Of a stretch of DNA of 38,949 nucleotides, positions 6,218-14,763 are shown piece by piece. Position 1 is the stretch's first letter. Each line of letters starts with the position of its first letter. Under the pieces are notes generated by a model. The model saw only the letters and a program-made list of their open reading frames with translations. It was not told the DNA's origin and ran no database searches. The stretch is from assembly GCA_030679985.1 (NCBI GenBank), contig JAUXSI010000003.1, forward strand, positions 1 to 38,949. The letters run 5' to 3'. Made by a program: the position numbers and the translations under genes. Origin of the DNA: Candidatus Moraniibacteriota bacterium. Its GTDB lineage: Bacteria > Patescibacteriota > Minisyncoccia > Moranbacterales > UBA2206.

Positions 6218-7177
6218 TTACACTATTTCCCAACCAGTCTCTGTTTCTTTGATGGTACCTTTGATTTCAAAGCCGCTCGCGAGCTTGTGGCCGCCGCCGC
6301 CGAATTGGGCGGCGATTTTGGAAACGTCGACGCCTTTGTATTCTTCGCTGCGCAAGCTGCCTTTGATGGTCCCGTTCTCCCGTTCAGAAAGGATGAGGGC
6401 GAATTTGGTGCCGGGGACGGTATTGAGGATGCTGGAAACCTGGGCGATGTCTTCGGTTCCGGCCTCGCATTCCTCCAAGTCTTTTTGGGTCAGGACCGAA
6501 GCGATCATTCCGTTAGTCGGGTTTATTTTGGCTTTTTCAAAGGCCTTGCCCCACAGTTTCAAAGTGGAGATATTTTTGTTGGCGAAAGTGGTTTCGACGA
6601 TTTTGGAGATCGGGGCGCCTTTTTTCATCAGTTGGGAAGCGATTTCCATAACTTTCGAGGTGGTGTTGGAATGTTGGAATGATCCGGTGTCGGACATTAT
6701 GCCGAGCATCAGGAAAGTGGCCATCTTGCGGTTAATGTCGATTTTATTGAATGCGAAAAAATCATAGATGATTTCACAGACCGATGAGTAGCTGGCATCG
6801 ATGATGTTGATGTCGCCCCGGATGGTGATGTCGGGATGGTGGTCGAGGATGGCGACGATCTGGTTGTCTTGGATCAAATCCGCTATCTTATGGAATCCTC
6901 GTTCCACGCTGTCAGCCGCGATGACCAGGTCGTATTTTTTCAAATCGAGATTTTCGGGGTTGATGAAATCTTCCTCGGAAAGCGATTTGAGATAGTCGGG
7001 AAATGGATCGTAGCAGGCGATTTCGACGATTTTTCCGAGGTTACGGATGTATTCGTACAGGGCCATAACGGAGCCGGTAGTGTCGCCATCGGGACGCGAA
7101 TGGGCGAAAAGCAGAATCGTTTGCGATTCCTTGATGACGAAATTAAGGGTGTTGAATTCTTGTTTGAAGTTTTGCAT
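6218..7177 (-). CDS. nrnA: DHH-family oligoribonuclease / pAp phosphatase (NrnA)
   Basis: 319 residues. NrnA degrades short RNA oligonucleotides and dephosphorylates 3'-phosphoadenosine 5'-phosphate. The DHH domain shows HSRPDGDT (26-33), AADSVERG (about 87-94), DHH (112-114) and a GIMSDTGSF motif (about 158-166), all metal-site signatures. The DHHA1 domain has FGGGGHKLASGF near residue 290. All catalytic motifs are present. It follows rbfA, as in the widespread infB-rbfA-nrnA order, but an intrinsic terminator stands between the two genes. No SD is visible; the start MQNFKQEFNTL is the only sensible ATG. Confidence 0.92.
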   Translation of the reverse strand: MQNFKQEFNTLNFVIKESQTILLFAHSRPDGDTTGSVMALYEYIRNLGKIVEIACYDPFPDYLKSLSEEDFINPENLDLKKYDLVIAADSVERGFHKIADLIQDNQIVAILDHHPDITIRGDINIIDASYSSVCEIIYDFFAFNKIDINRKMATFLMLGIMSDTGSFQHSNTTSKVMEIASQLMKKGAPISKIVETTFANKNISTLKLWGKAFEKAKINPTNGMIASVLTQKDLEECEAGTEDIAQVSSILNTVPGTKFALILSERENGTIKGSLRSEEYKGVDVSKIAAQFGGGGHKLASGFEIKGTIKETETGWEIV

Positions 7178-7189
7178 AAAGTTGCCTAT

Positions 7190-7219
7190 AAAAAAGGCGA
7201 CTGGTGTCGCTTTTTTTTT
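7190..7219 (-). terminator. Bidirectional hairpin between rbfA and nrnA
   Basis: GCGAC (7197-7201) and GTCGC (7206-7210) form a stem with TGGT loop, bounded by A6 on one side and T9 on the other. In the direction of the operon it ends in a T-run 12 nt before nrnA, with no room for a new promoter, so it should attenuate nrnA. Confidence 0.6.
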
Positions 7220-7224
7220 GGATT

Positions 7225-7554
7225 TTATATTTGTTTCAGGAGTTTTTCGATCTCATCGGCCTTGGATTCGGTCAGGTCGGTTATGAATTGGATTTTCGGC
7301 AAGGGGCGCATATGGAGTTTTTTGTTGAGCGCGCCCTGGATGCGGTAGAGTTCTTTCGTGAGGGTTTTTTCCACATAATCGATTTCTTTTTCCGGAAAAA
7401 CACTTACGAATATACGAGTATAGCGGAGATCGGGCGTGGTGTCAACTTTGGCGATTGTCACGAAAACCCCGCTTTTAAGAGAGAGTTCCTTGAGGATGAT
7501 ATCGTTCACGTGCTGTTTGACCAGCTCGTTTATTTTAGTGGTTCGTTGGGACAT
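7225..7554 (-). CDS. rbfA: Ribosome-binding factor A
   Basis: 109 residues. RbfA binds the 30S subunit and helps mature the 5' end of 16S rRNA. The sequence has the KH-like RbfA fold: helix RTTKINELVKQHVNDIILKE, strand SGVFVTIAKVDTTPDLRYTR with the conserved D-L-x-x-A/T pattern, then PLPKIQFITDLTESKADEIE at the C-terminus. Its length is normal for a short RbfA. It lies between infB and nrnA, in conserved order. It is separated from infB by a 127-bp AT-rich spacer full of AAATTT-type inverted repeats. No SD is seen. Confidence 0.92.
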   Translation of the reverse strand: MSQRTTKINELVKQHVNDIILKELSLKSGVFVTIAKVDTTPDLRYTRIFVSVFPEKEIDYVEKTLTKELYRIQGALNKKLHMRPLPKIQFITDLTESKADEIEKLLKQI

Positions 7555-7681
7555 AAAGGATAATTTTAAATTTTAAATTTTCAATCAATTTTAAATTATA
7601 AAATGATTAAATTTTTAAAATTTGTGAATTGAGATATTCAGATTTCAATTAAAATTTAAAATTTGTAATTTAAAATTCTAT

Positions 7682-9463
7682 TTATAAGGTTTGTTTTTTC
7701 ACTTCTTCCGTATAGCAAACCAAGGTATCGCCTTCTTTGATTTTTGTTTCGCCGTCGAAGGTGATGCCGCATTCGTTGTTTTTGGCGATTTCATCGACAT
7801 CGACTTTGTTTTGCTGCAGGTTGACCAGCTTGCCCTTGCCGATGACATTCTCGGCGCGCATAACTTCGATCAAGCAGCCTTTGGCGATTTTCCCGGAGAT
7901 CACTTTGCCGCCGACGATCATATCTTTCTTGCCGGTTTTGAAGAGCGCCAAAACATTCATCTTGCCGAACTCGGTCCTTTCGACGGATGGCGGAAGCATT
8001 TCAGTCAGCCTGTTTTTGATGTCGGTCACCAATTCGTAGATGATTTTGTAATTTTTTATCTCGACGTTGCTCGCCTCGGCCATCCTTTTGGCGACGGGAG
8101 TCGTTTCGACGTTGAAGCCGAAAAGAATCGCTCCGGAACTTTGGGCCAATCTGACATCCGATTCGGTCACGTTGCCCACGCCGACGCTGATATAATCGAT
8201 AGCCACCTCGTCCGATTTTATTTCCGACAGGATTTGCTGGATCGCTTCAAGAGAGCCTTGCACGTCGGATTTGAGAAGGATATTCAGTTTCTTGATTTTT
8301 TCGTCCGCGATGGTCTTGTAAATCTTTTGGGCGCTCAGTTCTCCGATCTTTCCGGAAAGCCCCCGGTTGCCCGCCCGCATCGCTTCAAGTCTGGCTAATG
8401 ATTTTCCACTGACCACCTGCAAGATGTCGTTGGTGTTGGAAGTCGCGTTAAGGCCGATCAGGCTGATTGGGGTGGAAGGACCGGCTTCGGCCAGGCGTTT
8501 GCCGCTAAAATCCTCGATTCTCCTCACCCGGCCATGGGCTGAGCCGGCGATGATGTCTTGTCCTTCGCGGAGCGTGCCGGTCTTGATGAGGATGGTGGCC
8601 ACCGGACCTTTCTGAGGATCAAGGTGTGATTCGAGGACGACGCCTAAGGCATCGCGCTTGAAGTCGGACTTAAAATCCTCAACCTCGGCTACTAATAGGA
8701 TATTTTCCAATAATCCGTCAATCCCGATGTTCTGTTTGGCGCTCACTTCCGAGCAAAGAACTTGTCCGCCCCAGTCTTCGACCAGGATGCCTTTTTCTGC
8801 CAGCTCTTGCTTGACGCGTTGGATATTGGCTTCAGGCTTGTCGACTTTGTTGATGGCTACGATAGTCGGGATTTTTTTCGCCAAAAGATATTCGATAACC
8901 TCCTTGGTCTGCGGGCGCACGCCGTCATCCGCCGCCACGACCAGGACTGCGATATCGGCGATGGATACGCCACGTTCGCGCATAGCGCTGAAAGCCTCAT
9001 GTCCGGGAGTATCGACGAAGGTTATTAATTTACCCTTTTTCTTAGCTTGGTAGGCGCTGATATGTTGGGTAATTCCGCCGGATTCCTTGGCAGCCACGCT
9101 GGATTTCCGGATGGTGTCCAACAGGGTCGTCTTTCCATGGTCGACGTGGCCCAATATCGTCACGACTGGCGGACGGATTTGCAGAACTTCGCCGGATTCC
9201 CCTTCTTTTTTCAATTGCTCAATCAGTTTTTCCAGGGTCATCGTTTCGCCCGTTTCGACGATTTCCTCCTGGGCGTCAAAACCAAGATCCTGGGCGATGA
9301 TGGAAGCCGTTTCAAAATCGATCTGCTCGTTGATGGTGGCCAGGATGCCGTTTTTCATCAGTTCGGTAATGACGGTTCCGAGCGGCAAGTCCAAGATTTC
9401 GCTGAATTTTTTGACAGTGACTGAGGCAGGGATGGATATTTTTTTAGATGTAGGTTCTGACAT
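7682..9463 (-). CDS. infB: Translation initiation factor IF-2
   Basis: 593 residues, short for IF-2 because most of the variable N-terminal region is missing. IF-2 is the GTPase that brings initiator tRNA to the 30S subunit. An IF2_N helix bundle lies at about 10-60. The G domain has GHVDHGKT (105-112), DTPGHE (151-156) and NKVD (205-208). Domain II, domain III (DVQGSLEAIQQIL) and the C-terminal tRNA-binding domain (IKEGDTLVCYTEE) follow. It begins 5 nt after DUF4446 and precedes rbfA. The start MSEPTSKKISIPAS has no SD. Confidence 0.96.
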   Translation of the reverse strand: MSEPTSKKISIPASVTVKKFSEILDLPLGTVITELMKNGILATINEQIDFETASIIAQDLGFDAQEEIVETGETMTLEKLIEQLKKEGESGEVLQIRPPVVTILGHVDHGKTTLLDTIRKSSVAAKESGGITQHISAYQAKKKGKLITFVDTPGHEAFSAMRERGVSIADIAVLVVAADDGVRPQTKEVIEYLLAKKIPTIVAINKVDKPEANIQRVKQELAEKGILVEDWGGQVLCSEVSAKQNIGIDGLLENILLVAEVEDFKSDFKRDALGVVLESHLDPQKGPVATILIKTGTLREGQDIIAGSAHGRVRRIEDFSGKRLAEAGPSTPISLIGLNATSNTNDILQVVSGKSLARLEAMRAGNRGLSGKIGELSAQKIYKTIADEKIKKLNILLKSDVQGSLEAIQQILSEIKSDEVAIDYISVGVGNVTESDVRLAQSSGAILFGFNVETTPVAKRMAEASNVEIKNYKIIYELVTDIKNRLTEMLPPSVERTEFGKMNVLALFKTGKKDMIVGGKVISGKIAKGCLIEVMRAENVIGKGKLVNLQQNKVDVDEIAKNNECGITFDGETKIKEGDTLVCYTEEVKKQTL

Positions 9464-9468
9464 TTGAT

Positions 9469-9981
9469 TTATTTTTTTATACCGGATGAATTAGCTAATT
9501 TGATGACCTGTTTTTCTTCTTCTGTCAGTGGATATTTTTCCGATTCCCCGTTGTTGACGGTTTTGGAATATATCCGGGTGCCTTCGCGGGTATAGAGAGA
9601 GGAGATTACCAGGCCGTTGTTTTTTCCATTGAGCAGGGCGATCGCGAAGCTCTGATCCCCCCCGACTTCCTTAAATGGATTAAAGCGGATCATCGCGAAT
9701 TTATGCAAACTTCGGTGCGCCAACAGATTGATTTGGTTTGATATGTTATATAATTCTTGTATGTCCTTATCAAGCGCCTTGATGGCCCTGGAATGGTTGA
9801 TGACGACATCCTCTATGCTTTTGACGTTATTGCCGGAAAAAAAATCAATGCTGCGCTGGCGCATTATTTTGAGGCTCCGATTCAGGAAAAAATTCCAAAT
9901 GACCAAAATAACGACTATCAGCGACAATGCTGCAACGATAAAAGGTTCGTACCGGGCCAATAGGGTTAGGATATTTTGCAT
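9469..9981 (-). CDS. DUF4446-family membrane-anchored protein
   Basis: 170 residues. An N-terminal helix (about 13-36, FIVAALSLIVVILVIWNFFL) anchors it in the membrane. A predicted coiled coil follows (about 40-85), then the DUF4446 core (FAMIRFNPFKEVGGDQSFAI, then LYTREGTRIYSKTVNNGESE). The core's GGDQSFAIALL and YPLTEEEK patterns are the family hallmarks. The function is unknown. It heads the infB operon and its stop is 5 nt from the infB start, so it is co-transcribed with translation genes. Confidence 0.85.
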   Translation of the reverse strand: MQNILTLLARYEPFIVAALSLIVVILVIWNFFLNRSLKIMRQRSIDFFSGNNVKSIEDVVINHSRAIKALDKDIQELYNISNQINLLAHRSLHKFAMIRFNPFKEVGGDQSFAIALLNGKNNGLVISSLYTREGTRIYSKTVNNGESEKYPLTEEEKQVIKLANSSGIKK

Positions 9982-10080
9982 AGAAAAGCCTTAATTACTT
10001 ATTAAAGCTAACATTTATATGCGGTTATGTAAAGCCGGAGCCGGTTATGGATTGGCGCAGATAGGCCGGAAGCGAAGTGA

Positions 10081-10170
10081 TGGCGGAAGCGGAAGGATTC
10101 GAACCTTCGGAACCGTTTCCGGTTCAACACTTTTCGAGAGTGCCCCTTTCAACCGCTCAGGCACGCTTCC
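10081..10170 (-). tRNA. tRNA-Ser(CGA)
   Basis: A complete class II tRNA on the minus strand. The acceptor stem GGAAGCG pairs with CGCTTCC, and CCA is encoded. The anticodon loop CTCGAAA gives CGA, reading UCG. A long variable arm GAACCG-GAA-CGGTTC and T loop TTCGAAT are present. It lies between two divergent transcription units. Confidence 0.93.
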
Positions 10171-10178
10171 ATCTATCT

Positions 10179-10207
10179 AATCTAGCCTACTTTTCAAATG
10201 TTATCAA
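10179..10207 (-). promoter_or_regulatory. Promoter of tRNA-Ser
   Basis: Minus-strand TTGATA (10202-10207), 17-nt spacer, TAGATT (10179-10184), ending 8 bp before the tRNA 5' end. Confidence 0.6.
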
Positions 10208-10274
10208 CTTGCCGGATTGCCGGAACGCCGATTTTGTTGTAAAATAAAAACAGTAAATATTTTTTTGTAAACAA

Positions 10275-10859
10275 ATGATAGTGGGCAATATGGCCGGAGA
10301 CAATGATTTCCAAGCGGGCCAAGCTTTCAATGTCAGATTTGTCAATCCGGAGGCGATCGTGGGGAAACTTGACTTTGCGCCGGGAAATATCGTAGCGGAT
10401 TTCGGTTGCGGCAGCGGTTATTTTTCTTTGCCGATCGCGAAAAAAATCGGGGAGCAGGGAATCGTGCATGCTTTAGACATCCTTCCGTCCAGCCTTGAAA
10501 CTGTCAGCAGTCAAGCCAAAGTCAGGGGCATAACCAATATTCTTGTCCGGCGGGTGAATTTGGAAAAGGAAGGCGGTTCAAAATTGGCTGATCGCAGTTG
10601 CGACTGGGTGGTTATGAAAGATATGCTTTTCCAGAATAAGAACAAGATGACGGTGCTTTCCGAAGCCCGAAGGATATTGAAAGACCAAGGCAGGATATTG
10701 CTTATCGAATGGAATGATAATGACGTTTCTATCGGCCCGGACAAAAGTTTGCGGATTTCCAAAGAAGCTTTGACGGAGGTCATCCAGAAATCCGGATTGG
10801 GAATCTTGGAAGAAATCCCCGTCAGCAATTTCCATTACGGCTTAATACTTGCCAAGTAG
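10275..10859 (+). CDS. Class I SAM-dependent methyltransferase
   Basis: 194 residues. Motif I VADFGCGSGYFSLPIAKKIG (about 40-59) binds S-adenosylmethionine, motif II includes VHALDILPSS, and a later strand is DWVVMKDMLF, followed by EARRILKDQGRILLIEW, the usual beta5 region of UbiE-like enzymes. The substrate is unknown. The upstream region has no SD; an alternative in-frame ATG is at 10290. The stop is 3 nt before the lipoprotein gene, so the two are co-transcribed, and the pilin-like array follows with gaps of about 15 nt. The methyltransferase may act in the same envelope process, which is inference. Confidence 0.85.
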   Translation: MIVGNMAGDNDFQAGQAFNVRFVNPEAIVGKLDFAPGNIVADFGCGSGYFSLPIAKKIGEQGIVHALDILPSSLETVSSQAKVRGITNILVRRVNLEKEGGSKLADRSCDWVVMKDMLFQNKNKMTVLSEARRILKDQGRILLIEWNDNDVSIGPDKSLRISKEALTEVIQKSGLGILEEIPVSNFHYGLILAK

Positions 10860-10862
10860 GAT

Positions 10863-12227
10863 ATGAAAAAAAACATATTATTGCCATTTTTCTTGATAGC
10901 GGGGCTCCTGGTTCTCTCCGGATGCGGTTTGAAACAGGCCAATCCGAAGCAATATACCATAAATCTTGAAATATGGGGCCTTTTTGACGATACGGATGTT
11001 TTCAGGGATATTTTCGACGCCTACGCGAAAACCAATCCCAATATCGGGACGGTCACTTATAAAAAATTAAGCCCGGACACATACAAGAAGGATTTGGTGG
11101 ACGCTTTGGCTTCCGACCAGGGACCGGATATTTTCCTGATCCATAACGATTGGTTGCCGGGTTTTGAAAAGCTGGTCTATCCCGCTCCTCCGGAAATATT
11201 GAACGAACAGCGGTTCCGCGATAATTTTGTCGATGTGGCGGCGCAGGATTTTATAACCCAGGGCCTGGTGGGGGCTGCGCCTCTGACCGTCGATTCATTG
11301 GGTTTATTTTATAACAAGGATCTTTTCAACGAGGCTGGCATCACTTCGCCGCCGCGGAACTGGATCGAGTTTGTCGAGGCGGCCAAGAAGATGACCAAAA
11401 TCGACGCGCAAGGCCAGATTATCCAATCCGGAGCGGCGATGGGCACGGCGGCCAACATCAACCGCGCGACCGACATACTGAACCTGTTGATGTTGCAAGG
11501 CGGAACGGAAATGGTCGATTTGGTGGATCGCAAAGCGAAATTCGACCAATATGTGAGCCAGGGCGATTCCAATGTTTCGCCGGGTGAAAACGCTTTGAGT
11601 TTTTATACGCAATTTGCCGATCGCGGTTCGGCGGTCGTGCCCTATGTCTGGAATCCGCGGATGCACTATTCTATCGACGCTTTCAGTGAAGGGACATTGG
11701 GAATGATGTTCAATTATTCCTGGCAGATGGAAGTTCTGGCCAGCAAGTCGCCTAAATTGAATTATGCCGTGGCACCGGTTCCGCAGTTTGCGGGCAGTCC
11801 GCAGGCCAACTTCGCCAATTATTGGGGCTATGCCGTAGCTAAAAAAAGGACGCCGGATACGCGCGGCACCGATCCGGCTGAAGCGGCGAAGGTTACTAAT
11901 GACGTACGGGCGGCGGAAGCTTGGAAATTCTTAAGTTTTCTGACGACCGCGCCGACGGCGCCTGGATTCGATCCGGCTATAGATTATCTGACGAAAACCA
12001 ATAAACCGGCAGCCAGACGGGATCTGATTGAAAAGCAGAGGGCGGACGTGCGATTGGGAGCTTTCGCGCAAGGCAATCTGATTGCCAAGGATTGGTATCG
12101 CAGCAATCCTGATGCCGTTGAGGCTTTGTTCTTCCAGATGATCGACCAGGTCAATCGGGGGCAAGTTTCGACGCGGGACGCGATCAAAGCGGCGGCGATC
12201 ACCGTCACGCAGATGATGAACCAATAG
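10863..12227 (+). CDS. Extracellular solute-binding lipoprotein (family 1)
   Basis: 454 residues. The lipobox LVLSGC places the lipid-modified Cys at 21. The mature part has the family 1 (sugar) binding-protein pattern: INLEIWGLFDDTDVFRDIFD, then DQGPDIFLIHNDWLPGF, VDSLGLFYNKDLFNEAGI and PPRNWIEFVEAAKKMTK. It should bind a carbohydrate-like ligand outside the cytoplasmic membrane. No ABC permease or ATPase gene accompanies it. Instead it stands between a methyltransferase and VirB2-like proteins, so it may deliver ligand to a distant transporter or serve in surface recognition. Length and domain completeness look normal. Confidence 0.88.
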   Translation: MKKNILLPFFLIAGLLVLSGCGLKQANPKQYTINLEIWGLFDDTDVFRDIFDAYAKTNPNIGTVTYKKLSPDTYKKDLVDALASDQGPDIFLIHNDWLPGFEKLVYPAPPEILNEQRFRDNFVDVAAQDFITQGLVGAAPLTVDSLGLFYNKDLFNEAGITSPPRNWIEFVEAAKKMTKIDAQGQIIQSGAAMGTAANINRATDILNLLMLQGGTEMVDLVDRKAKFDQYVSQGDSNVSPGENALSFYTQFADRGSAVVPYVWNPRMHYSIDAFSEGTLGMMFNYSWQMEVLASKSPKLNYAVAPVPQFAGSPQANFANYWGYAVAKKRTPDTRGTDPAEAAKVTNDVRAAEAWKFLSFLTTAPTAPGFDPAIDYLTKTNKPAARRDLIEKQRADVRLGAFAQGNLIAKDWYRSNPDAVEALFFQMIDQVNRGQVSTRDAIKAAAITVTQMMNQ

Positions 12228-12242
12228 GAAATTTATTTTTTT

Positions 12243-12704
12243 ATGGCGCTTATGAAAAAAATTTTGACATCCGGTATCGCAATTTTGGTTTTGTGTTTGG
12301 CTTTCTCACCCTGGACAGCCGCTTTGGCGCAGACTTTGCCAGGCGGATTGGTGCCGTGCGGCAATGGGAACGATCCGTGCACGCTGTGCCATTTCATCAT
12401 TGGATTCTATAATATGGTGGGCGTTATGCTGAAGCTGGTCGTCACCGCGGCTTTGGCGGGAATTTTCATTTCCGGGGTGATGTATATCATTTCGGCCGGG
12501 GATGAAACGATGATGACGGGCGCCAAAAATTTCCTGAAAGCCAGCATAACAGGTTTCGTGGTGGTGTTGGGTGCTTTCCTGATTGTGAATGTGACGATGT
12601 GGGCGCTGTCGGCGAAAGACTCCAATGGTGACGGCGTGTCGGATATGGGCGTCGGACAAGCTGGGTGGTTTTCATTCACCTGTTCGACTGAATCGTTAAA
12701 ATAA
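12243..12704 (+). CDS. VirB2/TrbC-like small membrane protein 1
   Basis: 153 residues. A signal peptide (about 1-29, ending AALAQ) precedes a short Cys-containing segment (CGNGNDPCTLC). Two membrane helices follow: about 56-85 (MLKLVVTAALAGIFISGVMY) and 95-120 (ITGFVVVLGAFLIVNVTMWA), separated by the polar loop SAGDETMMTGAKNFLKA. This two-helix plan with G-x-x-Y-I and a charged loop is that of VirB2/TrbC pilin-like proteins. A tail with DSNGDGVSD could bind calcium. Start at 12243 or 12252. It is the first of five such genes. Confidence 0.75.
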   Translation: MALMKKILTSGIAILVLCLAFSPWTAALAQTLPGGLVPCGNGNDPCTLCHFIIGFYNMVGVMLKLVVTAALAGIFISGVMYIISAGDETMMTGAKNFLKASITGFVVVLGAFLIVNVTMWALSAKDSNGDGVSDMGVGQAGWFSFTCSTESLK

Positions 12705-12720
12705 TTTTTTTAATAAGTCT

Positions 12721-13662
12721 ATGCGAAGCAGTAAATATTTTTTTGGGATAATTTTTTTAGCAGGGGTTTTGTTTTTTTCCGTCGGATTGGCTCAGGCGGT
12801 GTGCGTGCGAAGCGTGAATGTCAACGGAGCAGTCGGAAATTGCTGTGACAACAATCTTAACCAGCAAGAATGTGACGCGGTCACATACGGAACGCATACT
12901 TGGGCGGATACCTGCCCCCAATTCGTGCCTTCCTGCGGATTTCCAGCTGCAACCGTCCCATCTGCACAAGTCCCGCTAGGATCTTCCCATACTCAAACTG
13001 TTCCTGCTCCTGCGAATTCTCTGGCTCCTGCGCATACGCCAACCACTTCAACAACGCCAGGCGTTGAAAACTCTCTTGCTCCTTCGCACAAATCGACTTC
13101 GGCCAATACCGCTGCTACCGGCACGACCGTCACCACGACTTTCGTCAATCCGATCCGTTTCAGTACGGTTTCGGAGGTGGTGGGTGCGTTGCTCAGTAAT
13201 TTGAAAGGCATCATTGCGACGGTAGCTATTTTGTTCATCGTCATCGGAGGCGTGATGTATATCCTGTCAGGCGGGAACGAAAAGACGATCACGACCGCCA
13301 AAAACACGATCACTTCCGCGTTGATCGGCTTGGCCATCGCGTTGGCCGCGCCGACATTTTTGAAAGAGATACAAAACATCTTGGGCGGCGGATCAGGCGC
13401 CAATCCGGACGAGCTGGTCAACAACGCGCTGACGTTGAACCAGATCGCGATGCGGACATTGAATTTGTTATTGTCGATAACCGGTATCCTTGCTATAATC
13501 GGATTAGTGATCGGAGGCTCATATTATTTCACGGCTTATGGCGATGAGAAGCGGGCGGAAACCGGCAAAGGCATCATCACTTCGGCGATAATCGGAATCG
13601 TGATCGTGATGGCGGCCCTGATAATCGTCAGGCAGATCGCGTCGCTTCTAGGGGTAAGCTAG
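12721..13662 (+). CDS. VirB2/TrbC-like membrane protein 2 with two pilin-like units
   Basis: 313 residues. A signal peptide (1-26, ending AQA) is followed by a Cys-rich region (about 27-75) and a Pro/Thr/Ala-rich linker with repeated NSLAP-H motifs (about 76-140). Two VirB2-like units then occur in tandem, about 155-222 (ILFIVIGGVMYILSGGNEKT) and 238-312 (IIGLVIGGSYYFTAYGDEKR). The tandem arrangement is unusual, as pilins normally have one unit. It lies 16 nt after the previous pilin-like gene, within the same likely operon. Confidence 0.75.
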   Translation: MRSSKYFFGIIFLAGVLFFSVGLAQAVCVRSVNVNGAVGNCCDNNLNQQECDAVTYGTHTWADTCPQFVPSCGFPAATVPSAQVPLGSSHTQTVPAPANSLAPAHTPTTSTTPGVENSLAPSHKSTSANTAATGTTVTTTFVNPIRFSTVSEVVGALLSNLKGIIATVAILFIVIGGVMYILSGGNEKTITTAKNTITSALIGLAIALAAPTFLKEIQNILGGGSGANPDELVNNALTLNQIAMRTLNLLLSITGILAIIGLVIGGSYYFTAYGDEKRAETGKGIITSAIIGIVIVMAALIIVRQIASLLGVS

Positions 13663-13728
13663 GCCCGGGTATGATAAAAGACAGATTGGGAATAAAATAA
13701 AAAATCAAAATAGAAAGGTAGGTGCAAT

Positions 13729-14088
13729 ATGAAAAATAAAATCAGGGCGTTTGCGTCAGCCGTCTCAGTGATGGCGATGGCTCTTCCGATGCTTGTTTCC
13801 GCGGCCGCGTTCAAAGCGCCGACGGGGACCGGCTTGCCGGAAGGCAGCATCACGGGCATCATCACCAACATAATGAATTGGTTGCTGATGCTGGTCGGAA
13901 TCATCGGTGTGATCGGTTTTGCGATCGCGGGTATCCTATACCTGACGGCGGCTGGAGATGAAGGCCGGATAGATACCGCCAAAAGCGCGATGCTATATTC
14001 CATCGTAGGAGTTATCGTCGCGATCATCGGTGTCGTAGTCATCAAAGCGGCGCAAGGTTTATTGAGCGGAACAAGTTCGACTTTCTAA
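13729..14088 (+). CDS. VirB2/TrbC-like small membrane protein 3
   Basis: 119 residues, the minimal form of the family. A signal peptide (about 1-26) is followed by GLPEGSITGIITNIMNWLLM, helix one ending in a GILYL segment, the loop TAAGDEGRIDTAKSAM, and helix two (SIVGVIVAIIGVVVIKAAQG). An AGGTAGGTG ribosome site is visible upstream of ATG. The motif GLPEGSITGII is nearly identical in the next protein, showing recent duplication. A strong terminator follows. Confidence 0.8.
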   Translation: MKNKIRAFASAVSVMAMALPMLVSAAAFKAPTGTGLPEGSITGIITNIMNWLLMLVGIIGVIGFAIAGILYLTAAGDEGRIDTAKSAMLYSIVGVIVAIIGVVVIKAAQGLLSGTSSTF

Positions 14089-14104
14089 TCGCGATTTCCA
14101 TATC

Positions 14105-14137
14105 AAAAAGCAGCCTGTGGATAACTGGCTGCTTTTT
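14105..14137 (+). terminator. Rho-independent terminator
   Basis: AAAAAGCAGCC pairs with GGCTGCTTTTT around an 11-nt loop, 17 nt after the stop of the 119-residue pilin-like gene. Confidence 0.85.
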
Positions 14138-14165
14138 CATTTGCGGGGAGCTGAATATTTTTTAA

Positions 14166-14180
14166 AAAATATGGTATAAT
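14166..14180 (+). promoter_or_regulatory. Extended -10 promoter of pilin-like genes 4 and 5
   Basis: TATAAT at 14175-14180 preceded by TGG gives an extended -10. It overlaps an upstream in-frame ATG (14179), which argues that translation really starts at 14278. Confidence 0.6.
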
Positions 14181-14277
14181 GCAAGCAGGTTACCGGATAC
14201 AAAAAAACAATAAAATAAATATTAAAATAAACCCGGCCGGATATGCGCAAAAACAGATCCGACAGGTTGTACAAAAA

Positions 14278-14745
14278 ATGAAAAAGTTTTTCAGAGTGGT
14301 GTCGGTTTTCGCGCTGGCTGTAGCGATGATGTTTCCCGCGGTTTCTTTGGCGGCTGACCAGTGGGGATTCGGTATCGGCAGCGGAGGCGTGTCCGGAGGC
14401 TATTCCGGCAGTAGTGGATCTTTCGGGTTTAATGTGGGCAATTCAAGCGGGATCGGCAGCGGGTGGAATCCCGGCAATCTTTCCGGTTTCGGCTTGCCGG
14501 AAGGTAGTATCACCGGCATCATTGTGAATATCCTAGATTGGCTTCTGTTCATCTTCGGACTTTTGGGAATCATCGGCTTCTTGATTTCCGGCATAATGTA
14601 TATCCTGGCTTCCGGAAATGACGATATGATCGAGAAAGCCAAAAGCGGGATGAAATTTTCGATCATCGGCGTCTTGGTCGGTTTGTCCGGTGTGGTGATT
14701 ATCCGGGCGATCGACGCGATTTTGGCCACCGGCTATACTATCTAA
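14278..14745 (+). CDS. VirB2/TrbC-like small membrane protein 4
   Basis: 155 residues from the ATG at 14278 (MKKFFRVVSVFALAVAMMFP), chosen because the upstream in-frame ATG lies inside the -10 box. A signal peptide (1-26) is followed by a Gly/Ser-rich stretch (about 27-72) absent from protein 3, then GLPEGSITGIIVNILDWLLF, a GIMYI segment, the loop LASGNDDMIEKAKSGM and a final helix. The Gly/Ser stretch may be a flexible surface spacer. Confidence 0.8.
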   Translation: MKKFFRVVSVFALAVAMMFPAVSLAADQWGFGIGSGGVSGGYSGSSGSFGFNVGNSSGIGSGWNPGNLSGFGLPEGSITGIIVNILDWLLFIFGLLGIIGFLISGIMYILASGNDDMIEKAKSGMKFSIIGVLVGLSGVVIIRAIDAILATGYTI

Positions 14746-14763
14746 TTTTTTTAAAAAATATAA

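Noticed and set aside
7555-7681. Dense AAATTT inverted repeats between rbfA and infB as a possible origin or array.
   Set aside because: The words are low-complexity AT DNA without regular spacing, DnaA boxes or T-run terminators; similar spacers occur at 19080-19179 and 20467-20588.
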